From: Gammaproteobacteria bacterium
GTDB taxonomy: Bacteria > Pseudomonadota > Gammaproteobacteria > GCA-001735895
Assembly: GCA_022340305.1 (NCBI GenBank)
Contig: JAJDOF010000076.1
Span: forward strand, 1 to 51,710
Direction of reading: 5' to 3'
Length of the DNA: 51,710 bases
A program made the position numbers and the translations under genes. A model generated the notes under the pieces. The model made no database searches and was not told the DNA's origin. It saw only the letters and a list, made by a program, of their open reading frames with translations. Of the stretch, positions 34,905-42,705 are shown one piece after another; within the stretch, counting starts at the first letter, position 1; the number at the start of each line of letters is the position of its first letter.

Positions 34905-34959
34905 ATCGGAATTTCTATTTTTATTGATCGAAATTATTCCCGAAGGGGAGCCAAAGGTC

Positions 34960-34973
34960 TTGATTTAAGTCAA
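34960..34973 (-). promoter_or_regulatory. FNR box and class II promoter for the Yip1-cco operon
   Basis: TTGATTTAAGTCAA matches TTGAT-N4-ATCAA with one mismatch. On the minus strand AATAAT at 34933-34938 is centred 31 bp from the box, giving transcription from about 34926 and a 22-nt leader to the Yip1-like gene. The same box lies 81 nt upstream of the divergent ccoI, but no matching -10 exists on that side. Confidence 0.72.
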
Positions 34974-35047
34974 GCGACCTGTAAGTTTATGTTGCATCAA
35001 TGTTTCGATTATACACTCTGTGTAGTCGTGCTCAAATCGAGATAGGA

Positions 35048-37543
35048 ATGGAATCGCCCCTGGCAACTCCGAATATTAATAAGATAGCGAATGGGGAGCA
35101 CCGTGACAATGCCTGCTTCCATTGCGGTTTGCCTTTGATGCCCGGAGTCGATCTCAGCCTCGCCATCGATGGCGCCGAGCGGCCGCTGTGTTGTCACGGT
35201 TGCCTGGCCGTCGCGCAGGCCATAATCGCGGCTGGCCACGAAAACTTTTACCGCGTGCGCACCGAGGCTGCGCCGACCGGGCAGGAGCTGGTGCCCGAGT
35301 TTATTCGCGAGAGTGAGATTTTCGATGCGCCGCAAATCCAGCTTCAGTACGTGCATCGACTCGAGAGTGACAGCCGTGAGATCAGCCTGATCCTTGAAGG
35401 CATCACTTGTGCGGCCTGCGTCTGGTTGAACGAACAGACCATCGCGGCCCTGCCCGGAGTTGAACAGGTGCGGGTGAATTACGCAACGCAGCGGGCGCTG
35501 GTGCGTTGGCATGACAAGCGTATCAAGCTCAGCGAGATATTGCAGGCGATCCGCAGGATCGGTTACCGCGCATTGCCCTACAATCCCCAACAGCAACAGG
35601 AATCAGACCGCCGCCAACGGCACTTGCAGCAACGACGTCTCGCCGTGGCCGGGCTGTTCGGCATGCAGGTGATGATGTTGTCGATCAGCCTGTATGCGGG
35701 CGCCTGGTCGGGAATGGAGCCATCGTTCGCACAGTTTTTCCGTTGGCTCAGTCTCGGTTTGACGCTGCCGGTGGTGGGCTATGCCGCGATTCCGTTTTTC
35801 AGCGCCGCCTGGCGTGATCTGAAACAGCGGCGGGTGAGTATGGACCTGCCGGTGAGCGTTGCGATTCTGGTCGCTTTCACCAGCAGTTGCGTGGCGACGT
35901 TCGCTGCCGATGGCGAGATATACTTCGATTCGGTGGTGATGTTCGTGTTCTTTCTGTCGGCGAGCCGATATTTCGAGACCATGGCGCGACAACGCTGTGC
36001 CGCCGCGGTGGAGAGAATGGCGCAATCCCTGCCGCTGACCGCGACACCCCTGGACAGTAACGGCAACGCGCTCCCCGTGGTGCCCGCGGCGATGCTGGCT
36101 CCCGGAGATCGCGTACTGATTCGAGCCGGTGAAACGGTTCCGGCCGACGGCGTCATCGTAAGCGGATTTTCAGCGCTGGACGAATCCCTGCTATCCGGTG
36201 AAAGTAACCCACGCGACAAGGCGCTCGGTGACAGCTTGCTCGGCGGTAGCGTCAACGTGACGCAACCGTTACAGATGGAAGTGAGTGCGGTGGGCGCGGA
36301 TACGGTAATGGCTGAAATTCAGCGCAGCATCGAGCGTGCCCAGGCTGACAAGCCGCCGCTGGCCCGATTCGCTGATCGCGTCGCCGCGCGCTTCATCAGC
36401 CTGGTATTGATTCTTGTTATCGGGGTTGCCGGCTACTGGTGGCTGCTTGAATCCGAACAGTGGTTTGAAATTGCCCTCGCCGTACTAATCGTCAGTTGCC
36501 CCTGTGCACTGTCGCTGGCGACACCCACCGCGATCAGCGCGACGCTCGGTAAGATGCAGGCCGCAGGTTTGCTGGTCAGACAGGCCATGGCGCTGGAAGA
36601 ACTGCATCGGGTGACGCATGTGGTATTCGACAAGACCGGCACGCTGACGCCTGGAAAGCCGGTACTCGAACAGGTGCTTTACAATCCGGCCTGCATGGCA
36701 GACGACTGCCTTGCGATTGCGGCAGCCCTGGAACAGCATTCCACGCACCCGTTGGCGCTAGCCCTGTTGAGAGCTACTGATGCTACTGGCTTGCACAACG
36801 AGGGCAAAAGCCATGCCAGCGCGGTCAGTAGCACAGCTGGCGGAGGCCTGTGCGGCAACATCGACGGGATCCGCTATCACCTCGGCAGCAGCGATTTCAT
36901 TCGCCACGAGACAGCTGCCGAGATTCCATCGGACTGGCTCGAACAGATCGATGCCGAAGCCGTTACTGCCGTTTTCCTGGCGGGTTCCGCTGAGGTGCTG
37001 GCGATGTTTACTTTTCGCGACGAGTTGCGCGCCGATGCCGCTGCCACGGTCGCGGCGTTACGCGCATGCGGTAAGTCGGTGCTGTTGATGACTGGCGATC
37101 GCGCCCGGGTGGCACAGCAGATTGCAGAGCAGGCGGCGATCGGCACCTGGCGCGCGCAGATGACACCGCAGGCAAAAATGGATGCAGTACAGGTGCTGCA
37201 AGCCGAAGGCGCGATAGTATTGATGGTCGGCGACGGCATTAATGACGCCCCGGTACTGGCCGCAGCCGACGTCTCGATTGCGATGGCGGGTGCCAGTTCA
37301 CTTGCCAAGATCAATGCCGATATCGTGCTGATGCGCGATCGCCTGGGCGGTATTGTCGATCTCTTCGACATGGCCGCGCGTACGCGGCGGATTATTCGGC
37401 AGAACATGAGTTGGGCGTTACTCTATAATTTCGGGGCAATACCGGCCGCGGCGATGGGCATGGTAGCACCATGGCTGGCTGCGCTCGGCATGTCGCTGAG
37501 TTCGTTGCTGGTAGTGATCAACGCGATGAGGTTGACACGTTAA
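35048..37543 (+). CDS. ccoI: CcoI/FixI copper-transporting P-type ATPase
   Basis: This P1B-type ATPase of 831 aa exports Cu(I) across the membrane for assembly of cbb3. It has an N-terminal cysteine-rich domain (CFHCGLPLMPG, CCHGCLAVAQ), an HMA-type GITCAACVWLNE, the transmembrane SCPCALSLATP, the phosphorylation site DKTGTLT and GDGINDAPVLAAADVSIA. I chose ATG 35048 over 35000. The longer form has no ribosome site, and sequence between the two starts carries a likely -10 (TATACA at 35010-35015). ccoS begins at the base of its stop codon. Confidence 0.92.
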   Translation: MESPLATPNINKIANGEHRDNACFHCGLPLMPGVDLSLAIDGAERPLCCHGCLAVAQAIIAAGHENFYRVRTEAAPTGQELVPEFIRESEIFDAPQIQLQYVHRLESDSREISLILEGITCAACVWLNEQTIAALPGVEQVRVNYATQRALVRWHDKRIKLSEILQAIRRIGYRALPYNPQQQQESDRRQRHLQQRRLAVAGLFGMQVMMLSISLYAGAWSGMEPSFAQFFRWLSLGLTLPVVGYAAIPFFSAAWRDLKQRRVSMDLPVSVAILVAFTSSCVATFAADGEIYFDSVVMFVFFLSASRYFETMARQRCAAAVERMAQSLPLTATPLDSNGNALPVVPAAMLAPGDRVLIRAGETVPADGVIVSGFSALDESLLSGESNPRDKALGDSLLGGSVNVTQPLQMEVSAVGADTVMAEIQRSIERAQADKPPLARFADRVAARFISLVLILVIGVAGYWWLLESEQWFEIALAVLIVSCPCALSLATPTAISATLGKMQAAGLLVRQAMALEELHRVTHVVFDKTGTLTPGKPVLEQVLYNPACMADDCLAIAAALEQHSTHPLALALLRATDATGLHNEGKSHASAVSSTAGGGLCGNIDGIRYHLGSSDFIRHETAAEIPSDWLEQIDAEAVTAVFLAGSAEVLAMFTFRDELRADAAATVAALRACGKSVLLMTGDRARVAQQIAEQAAIGTWRAQMTPQAKMDAVQVLQAEGAIVLMVGDGINDAPVLAAADVSIAMAGASSLAKINADIVLMRDRLGGIVDLFDMAARTRRIIRQNMSWALLYNFGAIPAAAMGMVAPWLAALGMSLSSLLVVINAMRLTR

Positions 37544-37734
37544 TGGAAATCATCTACCTGTTGATCCCGATTTCGCTGCTCCTGCTCGGGCTGATCCTGT
37601 GGATATTGTTGTGGGCGGTACGCGACGGTCAGTATGACGATCTGGAGGGGCCTGCGCATAGTATCCTGATGGATGAAGACAAGATCGTCGAGCGGGAGGC
37701 CGAGCCAGGAAAAAATAGCCAGCAAAAAAAATAG
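37543..37734 (+). CDS. ccoS: CcoS/FixS, cbb3 maturation protein
   Basis: This 63-aa protein has one helix (residues 4-25), then AVRDGQYDDLEGPAHSILMDED, the diagnostic CcoS motif with the DGQ[YF]DDLE signature. It is needed for haem/copper cofactor insertion into CcoN. ATG at 37543 overlaps the ccoI stop by one base. The 3' end abuts the hairpin assigned to the convergent strand. Confidence 0.92.
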   Translation: MEIIYLLIPISLLLLGLILWILLWAVRDGQYDDLEGPAHSILMDEDKIVEREAEPGKNSQQKK

Positions 37735-37755
37735 CCGGCGGGGAGGTGCCGGCTA
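37724..37755 (-). terminator. Intrinsic terminator for hemN and the candidate sRNA
   Basis: The 8-bp stem TAGCCGGC/GCCGGCTA with an 8-nt loop is followed on the minus strand by eight Ts. It lies 95 nt after the hemN stop and overlaps the end of ccoS. On the plus strand no T-run follows, so it is oriented for hemN. Confidence 0.85.
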
Positions 37756-37785
37756 AATACTCTAGATACATAAGAGTAGGAGTCA
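37724..37785 (-). ncRNA. Candidate FNR-activated small RNA with anti-Shine-Dalgarno loop
   Basis: No protein gene explains this. On the minus strand a perfect FNR box (37819-37832) is followed 31 bp (centre to centre) by -10-like TAGACT (37792-37797), predicting a start near 37785. The RNA would be about 62 nt. It opens UGACUCCUAC, then has stem-loop 1 (arms UACUCU and AGAGUA, 37758-37778) and stem-loop 2 (arms UAGCCGGC and GCCGGCUA, loop ACCUCCCC, 37732-37755), ending in U8 (37724-37731). The C-rich loop and 5' CUCC can pair with GGAGG ribosome sites. It could also be released from the hemN 3' UTR. No homologue is known to me. Confidence 0.4.
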
Positions 37786-37818
37786 GTACCGAGTCTAGGT
37801 AATTATGCCGGGGTGTAT

Positions 37819-37832
37819 TTGATGTAGATCAA
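37819..37832 (-). promoter_or_regulatory. Orphan perfect FNR box between convergent ccoS and hemN
   Basis: TTGATGTAGATCAA is an exact match to TTGAT-N4-ATCAA. It is only 17 nt after the hemN stop codon, in a place where no protein gene would start. A -10 at 31 bp occurs on the minus strand only. It is taken as the promoter of the candidate small RNA. Confidence 0.7.
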
Positions 37833-37849
37833 TTAAAACCGCTCACGTT

Positions 37850-39244
37850 CTAAATAGTGCGCGAAAAGGTGCCGCGGCTGGTCGCGGCAGACTGGTAGCG
37901 ATCGAAGATCATGCAAATGTTGCGCACCAGCAACCTTCCCGGTTCCAGTACCACGATGTCGCCGTCGAGTGCCAGCAGTCCATCTTTCTCCATAGCCTTG
38001 AGGCGTTCTATTTCGACGGCAAAGTAATTGCGGAAGTCGATGCTCCAGTTCTTCGCGATAGCCCGCGTGTCGAGCCTGAAATGGCACACCAGCTGCTGGA
38101 TAATGTCGCGTCGCAACAGGTCGTCATTGCGACTTTCATATCCGCGCACTACCGGGAGATGTGATCTTTCGAGGCTGTCGTGGTAAGTCTCGAGACTGGT
38201 GGTGTTCTGGCTGAAATTATCCTCTACCTGACTGATCGCGGAAACGCCGAAGCCGATTGAGTCACATTGCGTATGCGCCGAGTAACCCTGGAAATTACGG
38301 TGCAAAGTTCTATTGCGCTGTGCGACAGCCAGTTCATCGTCCGGTTTCGCAAAATGATCCATGCCGATGTACTCGAATCCTGCCGCTGACAGCTGACCGA
38401 TGGCGCTGTGCAGAATATCGAGTTTTACGGCTGAATCCGGCAAGTCTTCGGCCCTGATATGTTGTTGCGGTGGGAAGCGATGTGGCAGATGCTCATAGCT
38501 GTACATCGCGATGCGGTCGGGTGCCAGCTCGATAATCTGCTGCAATGTGGTCGAAAAACTCTGCAGGGTCTGATGTGGCAGGCCGTAAATCAGGTCGAGG
38601 TTGATCGAGCGAAAACCCTGCTCGCGAGCATCGTCAATAACCCTTCTGGTCACTTCCATGCTCTGCACGCGGTTGACGGCCTTCTGCACTTTTTCGTCGA
38701 GGTCCTGCACGCCAATGCTGATGCGGTTGAAACCGAGGCGGCGCAGCTGTGCGACGCTGCCTGTCTCGACAACGCGTGGATCGAGTTCGATCGAATATTC
38801 GTTGCCTGCCCCGCGGCGCAGCGAAAAATGCTGCGCAATTTTTTCCATCAGTTGCTGCATTTGCCGCTGTGATAGAAAGCCGGGCGTACCACCACCCCAG
38901 TGCAGCTGATGTACCTCGCGATCGCGATCATACAGGGAGGACTGTATCTCGATTTCCCGGTACAGATCCTGCAGATAAGGCTCGGCAAGTTCCTTGTCTT
39001 TGCTAATGACCTTGTTGCAGGCGCAGTAATAGCAAAGCGAACTGCAAAACGGGATGTGGAAATAGAGCGACAGCGGTTTCGGTATCGGTTCCTCGTTGCT
39101 TTGCCGCGCCCAGTCACGATAGTCAAACTCGGTAATGCCGTCGTGAAATTCGGTTGCTGGAGGATACGAGGTATAGCGCGGACCGGGCTTGTCGTAGCGG
39201 GTAATCAGGTCTTCCTTGAATAGGAGCGGTCTCGGCATTTGCAT
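37850..39244 (-). CDS. hemN: Oxygen-independent coproporphyrinogen III oxidase (HemN)
   Basis: This 464-aa radical-SAM enzyme carries the cluster motif C67-x3-C71-x2-C74-x-C76 in IPFCSSLCYYCACNKV, plus the HemN-specific GPRYTSYPPATEFHD and PGFLSQRQMQQL. It converts coproporphyrinogen III to protoporphyrinogen IX without O2, so haem synthesis can continue when cbb3 is induced. An FNR box is centred 57.5 nt upstream. Intrinsic termination follows 95 nt after its stop. The C-terminal HemN domain covers about residues 370-440. Confidence 0.95.
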   Translation of the reverse strand: MQMPRPLLFKEDLITRYDKPGPRYTSYPPATEFHDGITEFDYRDWARQSNEEPIPKPLSLYFHIPFCSSLCYYCACNKVISKDKELAEPYLQDLYREIEIQSSLYDRDREVHQLHWGGGTPGFLSQRQMQQLMEKIAQHFSLRRGAGNEYSIELDPRVVETGSVAQLRRLGFNRISIGVQDLDEKVQKAVNRVQSMEVTRRVIDDAREQGFRSINLDLIYGLPHQTLQSFSTTLQQIIELAPDRIAMYSYEHLPHRFPPQQHIRAEDLPDSAVKLDILHSAIGQLSAAGFEYIGMDHFAKPDDELAVAQRNRTLHRNFQGYSAHTQCDSIGFGVSAISQVEDNFSQNTTSLETYHDSLERSHLPVVRGYESRNDDLLRRDIIQQLVCHFRLDTRAIAKNWSIDFRNYFAVEIERLKAMEKDGLLALDGDIVVLEPGRLLVRNICMIFDRYQSAATSRGTFSRTI

Positions 39245-39294
39245 AGGGATACTTGGTTAATGCGTCAAGAGTATCGCGCTAAACCTGCCCCATC

Positions 39295-39308
39295 TTGACG
39301 TAAATCAA
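39295..39308 (-). promoter_or_regulatory. FNR box of hemN
   Basis: TTGACGTAAATCAA has one mismatch to the consensus. It lies 51-64 nt upstream of the hemN ATG. Minus-strand -10 candidates are GATACT (39270-39275) at 29 bp or TACTCT (39268-39273) at 31 bp, giving a start near 39261-39263. Confidence 0.7.
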
Positions 39309-39310
39309 CT

Positions 39311-39529
39311 TTAGATGATGCCGCGTGCCGCAATCGCGTCGCGCAGCAGGCGGGCGAAATGCTGTTGTACCGGGTCCCGGCAAGGCGAGAGCACACCGCT
39401 GTCGAAACCATCCGGGCTGCGTTTGGCCTGCATGCGCTCGATGATGCCGAGGTCCTCGTGGTTGAGGTCATTTCAGTGGTTAACGACATGCGCGCGCCGC
39501 ATCGTAACCTGCTGCGCTCGTGCCATAGC
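39311..39529 (-). pseudogene. Remnant of a Rieske aromatic-ring-hydroxylating oxygenase alpha subunit
   Basis: The minus strand reads RRAHVVNH, then a TGA stop, then NDLNHEDLGIIERMQAKRS, PDGFDSGVLSPCRDP, VQQHFARLL and a natural stop at 39311. This is the conserved C-terminus of Rieske non-haem iron oxygenase alpha subunits (NHEDLGIIERMQ; GGVLSP; a terminal helix). The stop inside NH*ND may be a single TGG-to-TGA change. The N-terminal Rieske domain and start are absent. It is a decayed gene fragment between the desaturase gene and the hemN promoter. Confidence 0.78.
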
Positions 39530-39566
39530 CTACGAAATTGCCACAGGGTTGCGGCACAATTTCGAC

Positions 39567-40637
39567 TCAAATACTGGTTTGGGGTGGATTGCTCGCCTCC
39601 CGATAAGAAACCATTCGCTGCAACTCTTCATCCCACAGGGACGCTTTGAAGCAATCCACAATATCCCCGAGCGCCAGTGATGTTGTTGTCGGCGACTGCA
39701 GTTCGGGTATCGCCGCCATGGCTTCGGGCAGACGATAAAACGGGATACGCACATTGAGGTGATGAACGTGGTGAAAACCGATGTTCCCGGTAAACCATTG
39801 CATCAGCCTGTTGAGTCGCATGTAGCTCGACGACTCGAGCGCCGCTCGGTAGTAGGTCCACGATTCGGGCGAAACGATTTGCATGTGTTTAAAGCTGTGC
39901 TGGGCGAAAAATAAATAACTGCCAAGTGCCGAGGCAATTGTCATGGGTAGCAACATGGAGAAGAACGCCAGGTCAAAACCGCCGACTACCCACAAGACAC
40001 TAATCAGTGCAACATGGGTAAGCAGTACCAGGGCAGAGTCCCAGTTTTTCAACGGTTTTCGCAGCAGTGGTAACAGGCAGATGTTGATGGCGAAAATTGT
40101 AATGTAACCTGACAGCACCACCAGGGGATGGCGTTGCAGGCGATAAGACGCACGGGCCGCGAACGAGGCACCTCGCCACATTTTTGTGGTGATCACCGGG
40201 AAGGCGCCGATGCTCGCGTTGCTGATTCTACCTACATGGCCGTGATGATAATTGTGGCCTTCTCGCCAGGAACGAGGCGGTGTGAGCGCGAAGGCTGCGT
40301 ACACACGATACAGTAACCAGGCCACGGGTGAATTGCTTAGAATCGAGCCGTGCATATAGTCATGGTAGGTGATAAAGGCGCGCACCATAAAAAACGCCCC
40401 GAGCACCGACAGCAGCAGGCGCGCCGGCCACCAGGGCACCATGCCGGCCGCAATCAGCGTGACCAGTAGCAGGCTGAAAATCGAACCCACGTGCCACCAG
40501 CTCCGGGCAACATCTTCGGTGGCAAAGGATGCTGTTGCCTTGATGAGTTCGCGGCCGCTTCGAATGCCGTCGCTATGGCCGGGCGGCTGCGGATTTGCCG
40601 GCAGACTTTCCCGGCTCTTTTCGTTGTTTGTCTGCAT
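39567..40637 (-). CDS. Fatty-acid desaturase family protein
   Basis: This 356-aa membrane protein has the three histidine boxes HDYMH (near residue 90), HNYHH (near 127) and HHVHH (near 290), as in acyl-lipid desaturases. Four hydrophobic segments separate them. ATG at 40637 is taken because the longer frame upstream overlaps FNR-like DNA and adds unrelated residues. A two-mismatch FNR site with a -10 at 31 bp precedes it. If real, an O2-requiring desaturase is transcribed under low oxygen, which would preserve membrane unsaturation when O2 is scarce. It differs from the desaturase at 3187. Confidence 0.85.
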   Translation of the reverse strand: MQTNNEKSRESLPANPQPPGHSDGIRSGRELIKATASFATEDVARSWWHVGSIFSLLLVTLIAAGMVPWWPARLLLSVLGAFFMVRAFITYHDYMHGSILSNSPVAWLLYRVYAAFALTPPRSWREGHNYHHGHVGRISNASIGAFPVITTKMWRGASFAARASYRLQRHPLVVLSGYITIFAINICLLPLLRKPLKNWDSALVLLTHVALISVLWVVGGFDLAFFSMLLPMTIASALGSYLFFAQHSFKHMQIVSPESWTYYRAALESSSYMRLNRLMQWFTGNIGFHHVHHLNVRIPFYRLPEAMAAIPELQSPTTTSLALGDIVDCFKASLWDEELQRMVSYREASNPPQTSI

Positions 40638-40712
40638 AGATCTCAAAAATCGCGTAACCGACTCAAAAGCGCAGTTATTGAAGCCACAATAGCAAATCAA
40701 AGTAGTTGAATT

Positions 40713-40726
40713 TTGACGCGGCTCAA
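40713..40726 (-). promoter_or_regulatory. FNR-like box, promoter of the desaturase
   Basis: TTGACGCGGCTCAA matches TTGAT-N4-ATCAA with two mismatches. On the minus strand TATTGT (40686-40691) is centred exactly 31 bp away, giving a start near 40679 and a leader of about 42 nt. Confidence 0.5.
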
Positions 40727-40775
40727 GAGTAGAGATCAATAATCACTAGCTCAGTAAGGTAAAATACGGGAATAT

Positions 40776-40789
40776 TTGACTGGTATCAA
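40776..40789. promoter_or_regulatory. Second FNR-like box upstream of the desaturase
   Basis: TTGACTGGTATCAA has one mismatch to the consensus. It lies 63 bp further from the desaturase gene than the first box. No correctly spaced -10 is visible in either direction, so it may be an auxiliary site. No gene starts downstream on the plus strand. Confidence 0.45.
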
Positions 40790-40905
40790 TGGCTAATCGA
40801 AAATCACCGCGCTCGAGCAACGCTGGTACAAGGCTCCCGGCGATCAAAATCTTTAATAAGAACAGGATCGGGAAAGAAAAGACAGGCGGCCGGGAAACTA
40901 AAACA

Positions 40906-40945
40906 TTGCGCCAGGCCGGGCCTCATCTGTTCAGGCCCGGCGCAA
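40906..40945 (-). terminator. Intrinsic terminator of the 73-aa gene
   Basis: A GC-rich stem is formed by TTGCG/CGCAA and CCGGGCCT/AGGCCCGG with a five-base bulge and a nine-base loop. On the minus strand it is followed by TGTTTTAGTTT. It lies 27 nt after the stop of the 73-aa gene. Confidence 0.65.
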
Positions 40946-40972
40946 GGTCGTTAACATCTCATGGCGAGGCGG

Positions 40973-41194
40973 TCAGGCGGCGTGCAGGATGCGCGGCTGG
41001 TTATCACGGAGCAACGATTCGACAATTGTATCGATCTGCTCGCGGGTCGCAAACAGCACATCCTGCGCCTCGATATCGTTATTTTCCATCCAGTCTGCGA
41101 TCACACTGTGCGGCAGTTTGTGGGGCATTCCGGGGATGGATTCGATGGTGTTGGCTACCGCCGTTATGGCAGCGAGATACTGGTAGCATTGCAT
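40973..41194 (-). CDS. Hypothetical 73-aa protein
   Basis: ATG at 41194 has GAGGAA 7 nt upstream, and the gene ends in a good intrinsic terminator, so I regard it as real. The protein begins MQCYQYLAAITAVANTIESI and has a central MENNDIEAQDVLFATREQID segment. It is acidic, probably helical and has no cysteine cluster beyond Cys3 and no membrane helix. I recognise no family. The longer frame from 41347 lacks a ribosome site. The DNA upstream is AT-rich (41270-41340). Confidence 0.6.
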   Translation of the reverse strand: MQCYQYLAAITAVANTIESIPGMPHKLPHSVIADWMENNDIEAQDVLFATREQIDTIVESLLRDNQPRILHAA

Positions 41195-41355
41195 GTCGTA
41201 TTCCTCATCGGTTTGCAGTCGGTTGGTGGCCCCGATACTAACGAGCCGGCGTCGTCGCGCAAATCTAGCCGCTAAATATGGCGATTTGATTACATTTGGT
41301 GCAATCTGCGCCCGCATTTTGTGCAATATATAACGAATGCCCTGCAAATTAATGA

Positions 41356-42705
41356 TCAGCTGATTAACGCGGCTTCGACAGCGGCGGCGATCCGATAAAG
41401 CGTTTCATCGCTGCCGTTTGCGGCCGACAGCATCAGCCCGACAGGTGCTTCGCCGGCCCCATGACAGGGCAGGCTGATCGCGCAGCCATCGAAGTAGTTC
41501 ACCGTCGCGGTATTGCGCAGGCAGCGCAGGTTGATACGCCGTGCGTTCTCCTCGTCTGCCGTTTCTGCAATGGCCGGTGGAACGCAGGCGACGGTCGGAT
41601 AGAGCAGCGCGTCCGCCTGCAACCCGGCGAATTCGCGCTCGAAGGTCGTAACCAGCCGTGCGCGTGCCTGGTAGCGGCTTTGCTGTTCCTCATCACTGAT
41701 GCCGGCGCCAAGGCGCAGGCGCGTGCCGACAAAGGGATCGTATTCATCGAAATGTTGTTCCAGCATGTTGCGATGGTGATCCCAGGCCTCGCGTACTACG
41801 AGCGGCCGTTCGACGAAGAGATCGTCACAGCGATCCAGCACGGGCAGGGATTGGTGACGGATGCTGACGCCCGCTGCCCGCAACGTCTCGACTGCCGCTT
41901 CGAAGGTGATTCGTACTTCCACATCAAGATCATCCATGACGCGCGCTTCGGGAATCACCAGGCGCAGTTGTTTAAGCCCGGCAGATTGCAGGCGCGGCAA
42001 TACATCTGCTGGCCTGGCACGGCCGCACATCAACTGATCGAGGATGAAGCAACTGTCGACGTCGATCGCTATCGGTCCGGGGGCATCCAGGGTCGGTGAT
42101 AGCGGGTAAATACCCTGCAACGACATGCGTCCGTAGCTCGGTTTGACGCCGACGACACCGTTAAAAGCGGCTGGAATGCGACACGAGCCTGCAGTATCCG
42201 AACCCAACGATGCGCACACGATGCCTTCAGCCACGGCGACGGCACTGCCGGAAGACGAGCCACCCGGCAGGCGTCCGCAGGCGCGGTCCCAGATCGACAG
42301 CGGCGTGCCGTAATGAGCGTTCATGCCGATGCCGGAATAGGCGAATTCGCTCATGTTGGTGCGTCCGCAGAACAACAGGCCGGCATCGCGTAGCGGTGCG
42401 ACTACCTCGGCATCGGCGTCTTCCACTTGCGCATAATGCTTGCGCACGATCGAACCGGCTAAAGTTTTTTCATTGCGGATATTGAACAAATCCTTGAGTG
42501 CAATCGGAATGCCGGCGAGCGGTGTCAGCGCCTGCAATTTTGTGCGCCTGCGATCGATCGTATTGGCCAGCTGCACCAGCCCCGGATTGATCGCCGTAAA
42601 CACCGCTGTTGACTGATGGGCGCGCTCGAGGGCACGTTCGACCAACTGGCTGGCTGTCGTTTGTCCTGCGCGCAGTGCGGTGGAAAGTTCTCGTAAACCT
42701 GTCAT
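41356..42705 (-). CDS. Amidase signature-family hydrolase
   Basis: This 449-aa protein has Lys71 in IALKDLFNI, the GGSSSGSAVA loop (148-157) and nucleophile Ser174 in SLGSDTAGSCRIPAA, so the active site is intact. ATG at 42705 has GGAGGA 8 nt upstream; the longer frame adds 44 unsupported residues. It is a stand-alone amidase with no GatB/C-type partner nearby and about 400 bp of empty DNA upstream. It is a different branch from the amidase at 18852. The substrate is unknown. Confidence 0.85.
   Translation of the reverse strand: MTGLRELSTALRAGQTTASQLVERALERAHQSTAVFTAINPGLVQLANTIDRRRTKLQALTPLAGIPIALKDLFNIRNEKTLAGSIVRKHYAQVEDADAEVVAPLRDAGLLFCGRTNMSEFAYSGIGMNAHYGTPLSIWDRACGRLPGGSSSGSAVAVAEGIVCASLGSDTAGSCRIPAAFNGVVGVKPSYGRMSLQGIYPLSPTLDAPGPIAIDVDSCFILDQLMCGRARPADVLPRLQSAGLKQLRLVIPEARVMDDLDVEVRITFEAAVETLRAAGVSIRHQSLPVLDRCDDLFVERPLVVREAWDHHRNMLEQHFDEYDPFVGTRLRLGAGISDEEQQSRYQARARLVTTFEREFAGLQADALLYPTVACVPPAIAETADEENARRINLRCLRNTATVNYFDGCAISLPCHGAGEAPVGLMLSAANGSDETLYRIAAAVEAALIS

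Noticed and set aside
34960-35048. FNR box as the class II promoter of ccoI
   Set aside because: No -10 hexamer occurs at the right spacing on the plus strand. The nearest TATACA is 46 bp (centre to centre) from the box. The box fits the divergent Yip1 gene better.
40789-41241. 150-aa plus-strand frame starting right after the second FNR-like box
   Set aside because: It runs through the terminator hairpin and antisense to the 73-aa gene; composition is Arg-rich and no ribosome site is present.
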